A stretch of DNA of 10,741 bases from an uncultured bacterium (GTDB lineage: Bacteria; Cyanobacteriota; Vampirovibrionia; Gastranaerophilales; Gastranaerophilaceae), in NCBI GenBank assembly GCA_900550295.1, contig URRM01000056.1:1-10741 (forward strand), read 5' to 3'. The translations under genes and the position numbers were made by a program. Below the pieces are notes generated by a model. The model did not search any database and was not told the origin of the DNA. It saw only the letters and a list, made by a program, of their open reading frames with translations. Below, piece after piece: positions 1 through 6,941 of the stretch (its first letter is position 1; the number at the start of each line of letters is the position of its first letter).

Positions 1-41
1 TGCTAACCTCTTATTATAAAATTAAGGATAATTTATTAAAA

Positions 42-1460
42 ATGGCCGGAAGAACAACTACTAAAAAACAATCAACAACTGACATTAATGCTGCGCTTAT
101 GCCTCAAGATATTGCGGCGGAAGAAGCTGTTTTAGGGGCAATTCTTGTTAACCCTTCAGTTATGCCAAAAGTTGTTGAATCAATTAATGCAGACAGTTTT
201 TACAAGCCTGCTCATCGCTATGTTTTTGAAGCAATGCTTCAATTATTTAACCAAAATCAAATGATTGACATTGTTTCTGTATCTGACGTTTTGAGCTATT
301 CTTCTTGCCTTGAACTTGTTGGCGGCCGTGCATTTATCAATGATTTAGCTTTTAAAACTGTAACAACAGCCAATGTTGGTTATTATGCAAAAATTATTCA
401 AGATAAATCAATCAAAAGAGCATTAATTACTGCCGGTTCTGAAATTGTAGCTTCTGGTTACGATCAAGACAATGTTGACGATTCTCTTGAAAATGCAGAA
501 AAATTGATTTTTGATATTTCTTCTCAAAAATCTACAAAAGATTTTATTCCGGTAAAGGAAGATGTATTTAATGTATACAGTAAGATTGAATACAGATATC
601 AACACCGTGATGAATGTACAGGTGTTAGAACTCATTTCTACAAGTTAGATGATATGACAAACGGGCTTCAAAAATCGGATTTGATTATTCTTGCAGCTCG
701 TCCATCAATGGGTAAAACCGCTTTTGCTTTGAACATTGTTGCTAATGTAGCAATAAAATCAAAGGTACCAGTTGCAATGTTTTCTCTTGAAATGTCACGT
801 GAACAATTAGTTCAGCGTATGATGTGTGCAGAAGCTGAAGTTGATTCACAACGTCTACGTAGTGGTAATATGCAAAGCAAAGACTGGAACAAACTTGCAA
901 CAGTAATGGAAAAATTCTCTGATGTTCCTATTTACATCGATGATACCGCAGGTTGTACATTGACTGATATTCGTGCTAAATGTCGTCGTTTAGCAATGGA
1001 AGTTAAAGACTTAGGTCTTGTCGTAATTGACTACTTGCAACTTATCAACAGTTCTTCAAGTAGCAATGATAGAAATCAAGAAATTTCAGCAATTTCAAGA
1101 GGTTTAAAAATACTAGCAAGAGAATTGAATGTTCCGATAATTGCACTTTCACAATTATCTCGTAAAGTTGAAGAACGTGGCGATAAACGTCCAATGCTTT
1201 CAGACTTGCGTGATTCAGGTGCAATCGAACAAGACGCCGATATTGTAATGTTTATTCACCGTGAAGATTACTACAACAAAGATAAAAAAGATGAAGACGG
1301 TGAAGTTCAAGAAATTAACCAAAAGGCTGATTCAAAAGGCAAAGCCGATATCATTATTGCTAAACAAAGAAACGGTCCTGTTGGTGACTTGCAATTATTG
1401 TTCCAATCAAATATTACAAAATTCAAGAATATGATTGATAACGAACAATTTGCATTTTAG
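42..1460 (+). CDS. dnaB: Replicative DNA helicase DnaB
   Basis: This is the hexameric 5'-3' helicase that unwinds DNA at the replication fork and recruits primase. The 472-residue length is normal for the family. Residues about 20-120 form the N-terminal DnaB domain, which begins PQDIAAEEAVLGAIL. A linker follows, and the RecA-like ATPase fills about 195-470. Visible motifs are Walker A ARPSMGKTAF at 219-228, the catalytic glutamate E250 in FSLEMS, Walker B VVIDYLQL at 327-334, and the arginine-finger strand KQRNGPVG at 441-448. No intein interrupts the Walker A region, a common insertion site in this family. The ATG has only a weak AAGGA 13 nt upstream, and a possible -10 (TATAAA, 15-20) lies just before it, but the window begins too close to see a -35. 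A strong terminator follows immediately. Identity is certain; the upstream neighbour is outside the window. Confidence 0.97.
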   Translation: MAGRTTTKKQSTTDINAALMPQDIAAEEAVLGAILVNPSVMPKVVESINADSFYKPAHRYVFEAMLQLFNQNQMIDIVSVSDVLSYSSCLELVGGRAFINDLAFKTVTTANVGYYAKIIQDKSIKRALITAGSEIVASGYDQDNVDDSLENAEKLIFDISSQKSTKDFIPVKEDVFNVYSKIEYRYQHRDECTGVRTHFYKLDDMTNGLQKSDLIILAARPSMGKTAFALNIVANVAIKSKVPVAMFSLEMSREQLVQRMMCAEAEVDSQRLRSGNMQSKDWNKLATVMEKFSDVPIYIDDTAGCTLTDIRAKCRRLAMEVKDLGLVVIDYLQLINSSSSSNDRNQEISAISRGLKILARELNVPIIALSQLSRKVEERGDKRPMLSDLRDSGAIEQDADIVMFIHREDYYNKDKKDEDGEVQEINQKADSKGKADIIIAKQRNGPVGDLQLLFQSNITKFKNMIDNEQFAF

Positions 1461-1465
1461 TTTTT

Positions 1466-1508
1466 AAAGGCAAACTTTTTTATGAAAAGTTTGCCTTTAT
1501 TTTTTGTT
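1466..1508 (+). terminator. Intrinsic terminator of dnaB
   Basis: A perfect 14-bp stem (1466-1479 with 1485-1498, core GGCAAACTTTT) encloses a 5-nt loop and is followed by a T-rich run (1499-1508). It starts 6 nt after the dnaB stop codon, so dnaB is insulated from the radical SAM gene downstream. Confidence 0.92.
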
Positions 1509-1527
1509 ATTACTACTTCATAACTAC

Positions 1528-1556
1528 TTTACATTGAAAATTCAACATGCAATAAT
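1528..1556 (+). promoter_or_regulatory. Extended -10 promoter, predicted leaderless, for the radical SAM gene
   Basis: The -35 is TTTACA (1528-1533), the spacer is 17 bp, and the -10 is AATAAT (1551-1556) preceded by TGC, an extended -10. Each hexamer matches the sigma-70 consensus at 5 of 6 positions. With standard spacing (+1 seven bases after the last -10 base) transcription starts at 1563, which is the A of the start codon. This agrees with the absence of any Shine-Dalgarno sequence there. The spacer also holds the interrupted palindrome TTGAA-AA-TTCAA (1534-1545), which could be a regulator site. Confidence 0.65.
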
Positions 1557-1562
1557 GTAGCT

Positions 1563-2186
1563 ATGGATACGTATGTATATTCAATTGAAGATGACGCCGA
1601 ACACTCCAAAACACTTTATGTAAATTTAACAAATAAGTGTTCGAATGCTTGTCTTTTCTGTATTAGAAATACAGTTGACGAAATTAAAGGCAAGAACATG
1701 TGGTTGGAAAAAGAAAACGTAGAAGCAAAAGATGTAATTTCTCAATTTGAAAACTTTGATACCCCAGAGGAAGTTGTTTTTTGCGGATATGGTGAACCTT
1801 TTATGAAGTTGGATTTATTAAAAGAAGTTGCTAAATATCTAAAGGATAATGGTATAAAGGTTCGTGTAAATACAAATGGACATGGTAATTTTATAAATAA
1901 AAAATCTATCGTTCCTGAAATTAAAGGTTTAATTGATGTAATTTCAGTTAGTTTGAATGCTTCAAATGATGAACAATACAAATTAATTTCTAAACCAAAG
2001 TTTGAAAATGCATTTGAAGAAATGAAAAAGTTTACGAAAGAATGTGTAGATTCAGGAATCAAAACAGTAATGACAGTTGTAGATGGCTATCCTGATTACA
2101 CATTGGACATTGCAGCTTGTGAAAAGGTTGCAAGATCTCTGGGTGCAGAATTCAGGGTTAGAGAATGGATTAAAAACGGATATTAA
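1563..2186 (+). CDS. Small radical SAM protein, TatD-linked type
   Basis: This is a predicted radical S-adenosylmethionine enzyme binding one [4Fe-4S] cluster through C26, C30 and C33 (CSNACLFC, the CX3CX2C signature). Other core motifs are the GYGEP SAM-contact loop at 75-79, the strand RVNTNG at 101-106, and ISVSLNA at 127-133. At 207 residues it has a short barrel with no C-terminal SPASM or twitch domain. The opening YVNLTNKCSNACLFCIR closely resembles the family named for linkage to TatD-type nucleases; I recognise this by eye. Here it sits between dnaB and an acetate-CoA ligase, with no tatD in view. Its substrate is unknown. The gene has no Shine-Dalgarno and is probably read from a leaderless mRNA. 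It ends 29 nt before the next gene and likely forms a two-gene unit with it. Confidence 0.85.
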   Translation: MDTYVYSIEDDAEHSKTLYVNLTNKCSNACLFCIRNTVDEIKGKNMWLEKENVEAKDVISQFENFDTPEEVVFCGYGEPFMKLDLLKEVAKYLKDNGIKVRVNTNGHGNFINKKSIVPEIKGLIDVISVSLNASNDEQYKLISKPKFENAFEEMKKFTKECVDSGIKTVMTVVDGYPDYTLDIAACEKVARSLGAEFRVREWIKNGY

Positions 2187-2215
2187 TATAGCAGATTAAA
2201 GGAAAGGAAAGACAA

Positions 2216-4390
2216 ATGCTAAAAGAACAATTAGACAGAATCATGCGTCCAAAATCAATTGCAGTTGTTGGTGCTTCTACAAAAGAACACACAATTGGTT
2301 CTGATATCATGAAAAGATTACAAGAATACAAATTTACAGGTAAAATCTATCCGATTAACCCAAAAGGTGGTGTAATCGAAGGTTTACAAGCATATACTAC
2401 TGTTAATGAAGTTCCTGAAGATATTGATTTAGCAATCATCGTTGTTAACTCAAAATTCGTTTTAGGTACAATTGACCAATGTAACGAAAAAGGTATCAAG
2501 GGTTTATGTATCATCACTGCAGGTTTTAAAGAAACAGGTAAAGAAGGTGCAGAACTTGAAAAACAATTAACTGAAAAATTAAACAAATATGGTATGAGAT
2601 GTGTAGGACCTAACTGCTTAGGTGTTGTAAATACAGATCCTGAAATTAGCATGGACGGTTGTTTTGCCGAATCACTTCCTGAACGTGGTAACATTGGTTT
2701 CGTTTCACAATCAGGTGCTTTAGGCGGCGGTATCTTAAACATCTTAAAAGACTTAAACTTAGGTTTTGCTCAATTCATTTCAATCGGTAACCAAGCTGAT
2801 GTTAACGCTGAAACAGCTTTAGAATACTGGGAAAATGAAAATGATGTTGAACAAATCTTGTTATACATGGAATCAATTCAAAACCCAGCTAACTTCAGAA
2901 AATTAGCTACAAGAATTTCTAAGAAAAAACCTATCCTAGCTTTAAAAGCAGGTCGTTCAGCTGCGGGTGCTTCAGCCGCATCTTCTCACACAGGTTCTTT
3001 AGCCGGTGCTGATAAAGCAGCTAACGCATTACTTGCTCAATCAGGTGTTATCAGAGAATATTCTTTGAAAAACTTATTCTCAACAGCAAAAGTATTTGCT
3101 AACTGCCCAATTCCAAAAGGAAACAGAGTAGCAATTATCACAAACTCAGGTGGTCCTGGTATCATGGCTACTGATGCAGTATGTGAATATGGTATGGAAA
3201 TTGCTAAAATTACAGATGAAACAAAAGAAAAATTAAGAAGTTTCTTACCTGCAGCAGCATCTGTTAAAAACCCAATCGATATGATTGCTTCTGCTCCAAT
3301 CGAACACTACAAAGAAACATTAAAAACAGTTATCGCTGATGAAAATGTTGATATGATCATGGTTATCTACTTACCATTCTTAGGTTTAAAAGATATCGAT
3401 GTAGCTAAGGCTGTTATGGAAATTAAAGCTCAATATCCTGAAAAACCTGTTATCGGTGTGTTCATGACTAAATCAGAATTCTTTACAACATTATCAGATA
3501 TGGATGTAAATATGCCATTCTTTATGTATGCAGAAGAAGCAGCTGAAGGCTTTATGAGATTAGATCAACAACGTAAATGGATTGCTAGACCAGAAGGTAA
3601 AATTCCTTGCTACGATGTTGACAGAAAGAAAGCTGAAAGCATTATGTACAATGCATTAAAAGAAGAACGTGCACAATTAACAACTCGTGAATCAATTGAT
3701 GTATTAGATGCTTACGGTATCAGAGTATGTAAATCTGGTTTCGCTACAAATGAAGAAGAAGTTGTTTCAATCGGTAACTCAATCGGTTATCCGGTTGTAA
3801 TGAAAATGACTTCTAAAACAACATCTCACAAAACAGATGTTGGTGGTGTAAGAGTTAACATTCAATCTGAAGAACAATTAAGAGCTGAATACAAAGACTT
3901 GTTAGCAAAACTTGAAGAAAGAGGATTGTTAGATGGTCTTGAAGGTGTAATCATTCAAGAAATGGTTAAAGGTAACAGAGAAATGGTTTGCGGTATTGCA
4001 ACAGATCCTCAATACGGTCCAATGATGATGTTCGGCTTAGGTGGTGTATTCATCGAAGTTATGAAAGACGTAACATTCAGAATTGCTCCTCTAACAGATG
4101 TTGATGCTTCTGAAATGATTAAATCAGTTAAAGCATATAAATTGTTAGAAGGTGCTAGAGGTACAACTCCTGCACAAATGGATCAAATCCAAGAAACATT
4201 ATTAAGATTATCTCAATTAGTTTCTGATTATAAATTCATTGATGAATTAGATATTAACCCATTGTTAATTTCTGAAAAATCAGGTGAAGGTATTGCAGTT
4301 GACGGTCGTATCAAAGTTAGATTAGAAGAAGCTAAAGAAGCTTTAGGTTTAACTTGCTGCAGCTGTGGTTGCGGTTGTGACTGCAAATAA
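2216..4390 (+). CDS. Acetate-CoA ligase (ADP-forming), fused alpha-beta subunits, with Cys-rich tail
   Basis: The enzyme converts acyl-CoA (typically acetyl-CoA), ADP and phosphate to the acid, ATP and CoA, giving substrate-level ATP in fermentation. Residues about 1-130 are the CoA-binding Rossmann domain (SIAVVGAS), about 150-460 the succinyl-CoA-ligase-like domains, and about 484-705 the ATP-grasp beta part. The family's phosphohistidine is H258 in SSHTGS, and the second relay histidine fits H538 in SHKTDVGGV. The length of 724 is slightly beyond the usual fused form because of the end: CCSCGCGCDCK holds six cysteines in the last 11 residues (714, 715, 717, 719, 721, 723). That tail is not part of any catalytic domain I know. 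A good Shine-Dalgarno (purine-rich AAAGGAAAGGAAAG, 2198-2211, last AGGA 7 nt from ATG) sets the start. Codon use is strongly biased (leucine mostly TTA, many AAC, GGT and ATC), unlike the gene upstream, suggesting high expression. Confidence 0.93.
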   Translation: MLKEQLDRIMRPKSIAVVGASTKEHTIGSDIMKRLQEYKFTGKIYPINPKGGVIEGLQAYTTVNEVPEDIDLAIIVVNSKFVLGTIDQCNEKGIKGLCIITAGFKETGKEGAELEKQLTEKLNKYGMRCVGPNCLGVVNTDPEISMDGCFAESLPERGNIGFVSQSGALGGGILNILKDLNLGFAQFISIGNQADVNAETALEYWENENDVEQILLYMESIQNPANFRKLATRISKKKPILALKAGRSAAGASAASSHTGSLAGADKAANALLAQSGVIREYSLKNLFSTAKVFANCPIPKGNRVAIITNSGGPGIMATDAVCEYGMEIAKITDETKEKLRSFLPAAASVKNPIDMIASAPIEHYKETLKTVIADENVDMIMVIYLPFLGLKDIDVAKAVMEIKAQYPEKPVIGVFMTKSEFFTTLSDMDVNMPFFMYAEEAAEGFMRLDQQRKWIARPEGKIPCYDVDRKKAESIMYNALKEERAQLTTRESIDVLDAYGIRVCKSGFATNEEEVVSIGNSIGYPVVMKMTSKTTSHKTDVGGVRVNIQSEEQLRAEYKDLLAKLEERGLLDGLEGVIIQEMVKGNREMVCGIATDPQYGPMMMFGLGGVFIEVMKDVTFRIAPLTDVDASEMIKSVKAYKLLEGARGTTPAQMDQIQETLLRLSQLVSDYKFIDELDINPLLISEKSGEGIAVDGRIKVRLEEAKEALGLTCCSCGCGCDCK

Positions 4391-4407
4391 TAATCTTTAA
4401 AAGATTA
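4391..4407 (+). other. Small AT-rich hairpin directly after the ligase stop
   Basis: TAATCTTT and AAAGATTA form a perfect inverted repeat around a single A, starting at the base after the stop codon. It has no T-run behind it, so it is not a terminator by itself. It lies 10 nt before the real terminator stem and could protect the 3' end of the transcript. Confidence 0.45.
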
Positions 4408-4417
4408 GGTTGATTTT

Positions 4418-4457
4418 AGAGGCGAAGCCTTTGGCTTCACCTCTTCTTTTTTATTTT
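4418..4457 (+). terminator. Intrinsic terminator of the acetate-CoA ligase
   Basis: AGAGGCGAAGCC (4418-4429) pairs with GGCTTCACCTCT (4433-4444) across a 3-nt TTT loop, with a single C-A mismatch. A T-rich run follows (4446-4457). Read from the other strand the stem lacks a T-run, so it should stop the ligase transcript but not the small - strand gene that ends at 4451. Confidence 0.88.
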
Positions 4458-4741
4458 AATACACTAAACGAAACGATTTTTGAGTGCATAATGTTTAGCC
4501 AATCATATTTAAAACAGGCAATATCATTACAGCTACATTCATCATCGTCGCAAGAACAATAATCATCAATTTTACAAACAATGGCATTATTAAGAGTTAA
4601 TATTCCGTTTGCAACCTCTTTACATTTACCATCGCATTGATATACAAATCCATCAATTTTAAGATGATTTGTAAAAACTGTAATTCTATTGCTGTCACTT
4701 TCTGCTACGATTTCATAAATTGTTTTGTTAATGTTATCCAT
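4451..4741 (-). CDS. Small Cys/Asp-rich protein of unknown function
   Basis: I do not recognise this 96-residue protein. Residues about 8-58 look like alternating beta strands (ITVFTNHLKIDGFVYQ, then NGILTLNNAIV), a pattern loosely like small Sm/SH3-type barrels; this is a guess from appearance. Residues 56-76 are an acidic cysteine cluster containing CSCDDDECSC. Eight cysteines (36, 40, 56, 62, 64, 69, 71, 76) in 96 residues suggest metal or Fe-S binding or thiol chemistry. No signal peptide or membrane segment is seen, so it should be cytosolic. The ATG has a strong AGGAGG (4755-4760 on the complement) 13 nt upstream, which supports a real gene, but that site lies in the stem of a long hairpin. 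It lies 81 nt downstream of gltX on the same strand and is convergent with the acetate-CoA ligase. Confidence 0.72.
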   Translation of the reverse strand: MDNINKTIYEIVAESDSNRITVFTNHLKIDGFVYQCDGKCKEVANGILTLNNAIVCKIDDYCSCDDDECSCNDIACFKYDWLNIMHSKIVSFSVLK

Positions 4742-4744
4742 AAT

Positions 4745-4791
4745 AAAAATATACCCTCCTTTGTTATTTATACAAAAGAGAGTATATTTTT
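4745..4791 (-). terminator. Long hairpin after gltX: probable terminator that also buries the next gene's ribosome site
   Basis: Bases 4745-4764 and 4772-4791 pair over 20 bp around a 7-nt loop. The two imperfect positions (4755/4781 and 4759/4777) are C-A on the + strand but G-U pairs in - strand RNA, so the - strand transcript folds without a mismatch. The stem base is A5/U5, giving a built-in U-run followed by AUU, as in an intrinsic terminator for gltX. The 3' arm contains the AAGGAGGG of the small gene, whose ATG begins 3 nt after the stem. A possible -10 (TATAAA, 4767-4772) in the loop would start RNA near 4760, beyond the 5' arm, leaving the ribosome site free. The structure is clear; the two roles are inferred. 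Confidence 0.72.
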
Positions 4792-4822
4792 TATTTATAA
4801 ATTTTATAATTGCCCGACTTGG

Positions 4823-6286
4823 TTATTTAATAGCTTTTGCTACACGGTGTAAAGTTTTATCTTTGCCTAAGATAACAAGAGTCCCAACCATATCGGCACC
4901 ACGAGTTCTACCTGTAACTGCAGCTCTGATTGCCCACATTGTAACTTTTGCTTTTACGCCCTTTTCTTTGTAGAAACCACGGAATGCTTCAAGTTTTTCG
5001 TGAAGACTTTCTTCTGTCCATTCCCAATCTTTAGCTTGTTCTGCAAAAGTTTTTAGAACATCTTGAGAAACTTCTGTATCAAGAACTGTTATTTGAACTT
5101 CCGGTTCAATTTCTACATCTTCACCGAAGAAGTAAGAAACAGCATCTGTAATATCTGAAAGAATTACAAGTGGATCTCTTGTGATTTCAACCATATGAGT
5201 ATATTGTTCATCAGTCATTGTTGATAAATCATATTTAGCCAAGAATGGTTTTAATCTTTCTTTTAAGTTGTTTATATCAAGTTTTTTGATATATTGGCTA
5301 TTCATCCAGTTTAATTTATCATATTCAAAAATAGAGTTTGATGATGAAACTTCGTTGATTCTGAAATCTTGAGCAATTTCATCAACTGATTTAATTTCGT
5401 TTCCGTCTGATGGAGCCCAACCTAACAATGCAACAAAGTTAATTAATGCATCTGTTAAGTAACCTTTTTCAACGAATTCAGAAACGGCAGTAGCACCGTG
5501 ACGTTTAGAAAGTTTACTTCTGTCAGGAGCCAAAATCATACCTAAGTGACCAAATCTTGGAACTTCTGCACCTAGAGCTTCATAGATTAAAATTTGTTTG
5601 AATGTGTTTGAAATATGGTCTTCTCCACGAATGATGTGGGAAATTTTCATTAACATATCGTCAATTACAACGGCAAAGTTGTAAGTCGGAGAACCGTTTG
5701 ATTTCATGATAACGAAGTCACCAATTAAGTTTGTATCTTGGTGTAAATCACCTTTTACAAGGTCATCAAAGTGAATTATTGATGAATCGTGGAATGCTTT
5801 TGTAGCTTTTTCAACAGAAAATCTGATTGCAGGTTTTCTGCCTTCTGCTCTTAATCTATCTTTTTCAATATCAGTTAAGTTTTCGCATTTTTTAGAATAT
5901 ACGTAAGCTTTTTTATTTTTTGTAGCTTCTTCTTTTTCAGCTTCCAATTCCTCTGGAGTGCAGAAACATTCGTAAGCGAATCCTTTTTCTAATAAGATTT
6001 GAACATATTTTGGATAAATATCAAATCTTTCAGATTGAGTGTAAGGACCATACGGGCCACCTACATCCGGACCTTCATCCCAGTTTAAGCCTAATGCTTT
6101 TAAACTATCAAAAATGTTATCAATATATGCTTGGCTTGTACGCTCAGCATCTGTGTCTTCAATTCTTAAAACAAATTTACCGCCAACTTTTTTAGCGTAT
6201 AAATAGTTAAACAAAGCTGTTCTTGCAGTACCAACGTGAAGGTTTCCACTTGGTGATGGTGCAATTCTAACTCTTACATCTGACAT
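4823..6286 (-). CDS. gltX: Glutamyl-tRNA synthetase
   Basis: This enzyme charges tRNA-Glu (and in many bacteria also tRNA-Gln) with glutamate using ATP, in the cytosol. It is a class I synthetase of 487 residues, the normal size. The HIGH-type motif lies in APSPSGNLHVGTAR (9-22) and the KMSKS-type motif is KLSKRHG (258-264). GEDHISNT at 221-228 and RIEDTD at 41-46 are also characteristic. C107, C109 and C134 lie where some family members bind zinc (C-x-C then C), a tentative reading. The C-terminal anticodon-binding domain is complete and ends in AKAIK. GAAGG (6294-6298 on the complement) 7 nt before the ATG fixes the start. It lies 78 nt downstream of the membrane-protein gene on the same strand, with a possible promoter of its own in that gap. 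Confidence 0.97.
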   Translation of the reverse strand: MSDVRVRIAPSPSGNLHVGTARTALFNYLYAKKVGGKFVLRIEDTDAERTSQAYIDNIFDSLKALGLNWDEGPDVGGPYGPYTQSERFDIYPKYVQILLEKGFAYECFCTPEELEAEKEEATKNKKAYVYSKKCENLTDIEKDRLRAEGRKPAIRFSVEKATKAFHDSSIIHFDDLVKGDLHQDTNLIGDFVIMKSNGSPTYNFAVVIDDMLMKISHIIRGEDHISNTFKQILIYEALGAEVPRFGHLGMILAPDRSKLSKRHGATAVSEFVEKGYLTDALINFVALLGWAPSDGNEIKSVDEIAQDFRINEVSSSNSIFEYDKLNWMNSQYIKKLDINNLKERLKPFLAKYDLSTMTDEQYTHMVEITRDPLVILSDITDAVSYFFGEDVEIEPEVQITVLDTEVSQDVLKTFAEQAKDWEWTEESLHEKLEAFRGFYKEKGVKAKVTMWAIRAAVTGRTRGADMVGTLVILGKDKTLHRVAKAIK

Positions 6287-6319
6287 AAATTTACCTTCTT
6301 TCCTTCTTCTGATATTTTA

Positions 6320-6349
6320 ATTATCTCATGAACAAGGTTTTTGGCACAA
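6320..6349 (-). promoter_or_regulatory. Possible extended -10 promoter for gltX
   Basis: On the complement, GATAAT (6320-6325) is preceded by TGA, an extended -10. A weak -35 (TTGTGC, 6344-6349, 3 of 6 matches) lies 18 bp upstream. Transcription would start near 6313, giving a 26-nt leader that includes the ribosome binding site. The -35 is poor, so confidence is limited. Confidence 0.4.
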
Positions 6350-6364
6350 TATTTTTAAAAAATA

Positions 6365-6817
6365 TTATTTATTTTCAGTTTTTATTTGAGTATTCATTTT
6401 GTGAGCATGAATTCTTTGCATCAATTCACGATATGCTGTAAAAAATCTGATAGCTTGAGCTTTAGCACTATGAGGTACTGTATATGACATTGTTTCATTT
6501 TTTATTGTATCTAGCATTTCAATGTTTAAATCTTTTTTTGAATTCAAGATTTCAGCAGGGTTCATTGTTGGTTTTAAGTTGTATTGAAACATCATATTTG
6601 AGGCTTCGTTTTGGTAGATAATATCATTGCCAAAAATATCATTTGAGATAATAAATAAAAAACCTTTTAAGTGGATGTATCTAAGTTTATTAGGATCACC
6701 ATAAGCTGCAGTTCTTGGAAATGCAGCAAAAAAAGTCATTTGAGATAGTGCAATTCCAAAAAACGAAAGTGCAACTAAAAATATTAATATAATTGATGTA
6801 ACTATTATTACTGCCAT
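6365..6817 (-). CDS. Single-pass membrane protein of unknown function
   Basis: I do not recognise this 150-residue protein. Residues about 2-25 form one hydrophobic helix (VIIVTSIILIFLVALSFFGIAL). The rest is a soluble tail containing FPRTAAYGDPNKLRYIHLKG and a basic, helical C-terminus. No charged n-region or clear signal-peptidase site precedes the helix, so an uncleaved anchor seems likelier than a secreted protein. No Shine-Dalgarno precedes the ATG; instead a near-perfect extended -10 ends 6 nt before it, implying a leaderless mRNA starting at the A of the ATG. The gene is divergent from the histidine kinase (124-nt gap) and upstream of gltX on the same strand. An all-AT palindrome at its end has no T-run, so read-through into gltX is possible. 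Confidence 0.75.
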   Translation of the reverse strand: MAVIIVTSIILIFLVALSFFGIALSQMTFFAAFPRTAAYGDPNKLRYIHLKGFLFIISNDIFGNDIIYQNEASNMMFQYNLKPTMNPAEILNSKKDLNIEMLDTIKNETMSYTVPHSAKAQAIRFFTAYRELMQRIHAHKMNTQIKTENK

Positions 6818-6823
6818 ACTTAT

Positions 6824-6832
6824 ATTATATCA
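6824..6832 (-). promoter_or_regulatory. Extended -10 promoter, predicted leaderless, for the membrane protein
   Basis: On the complement, TATAAT (6824-6829) is preceded by TGA (6830-6832), a perfect extended -10. No good -35 is visible; the region upstream is a T9 tract (A9 on the + strand, 6839-6847) that could act as an UP-like or flexible element. The predicted +1 falls at 6817, the A of the ATG. Confidence 0.65.
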
Positions 6833-6879
6833 ACAGATAAAAAAAAAGGAAGAGGTAGGCAAAAGTGTAATTCTTATGG

Positions 6880-6907
6880 TTGAAAATTTTGAAATTTTGT
6901 TTATAAT
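6880..6907 (+). promoter_or_regulatory. Sigma-70 promoter for the PocR histidine kinase
   Basis: TTGAAA (6880-6885) and TATAAT (6902-6907) are separated by 16 bp. The predicted start is near 6914, giving a 28-nt leader. It lies back to back with the promoter of the divergent membrane-protein gene, so a regulator bound in this 124-bp gap could affect both. Confidence 0.72.
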
Positions 6908-6941
6908 TATAGAAAGGTTTGGAAAAAAATGAGAACTTTAT

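Noticed and set aside
695..730. Intein in dnaB
   Set aside because: DnaB is a common intein host, but the Walker A region reads through uninterrupted and the total length is normal.
1742..2062. Antisense open frame inside the radical SAM gene, and similar ones inside dnaB, the ligase and the kinase
   Set aside because: These are reverse-frame shadows of well-conserved genes with no ribosome site or recognisable product.
6348..6366. AT-only inverted repeat at the end of the membrane-protein gene as a terminator
   Set aside because: The arms are purely A/T with a one-base centre and no T-run in either reading direction, so it should not terminate.
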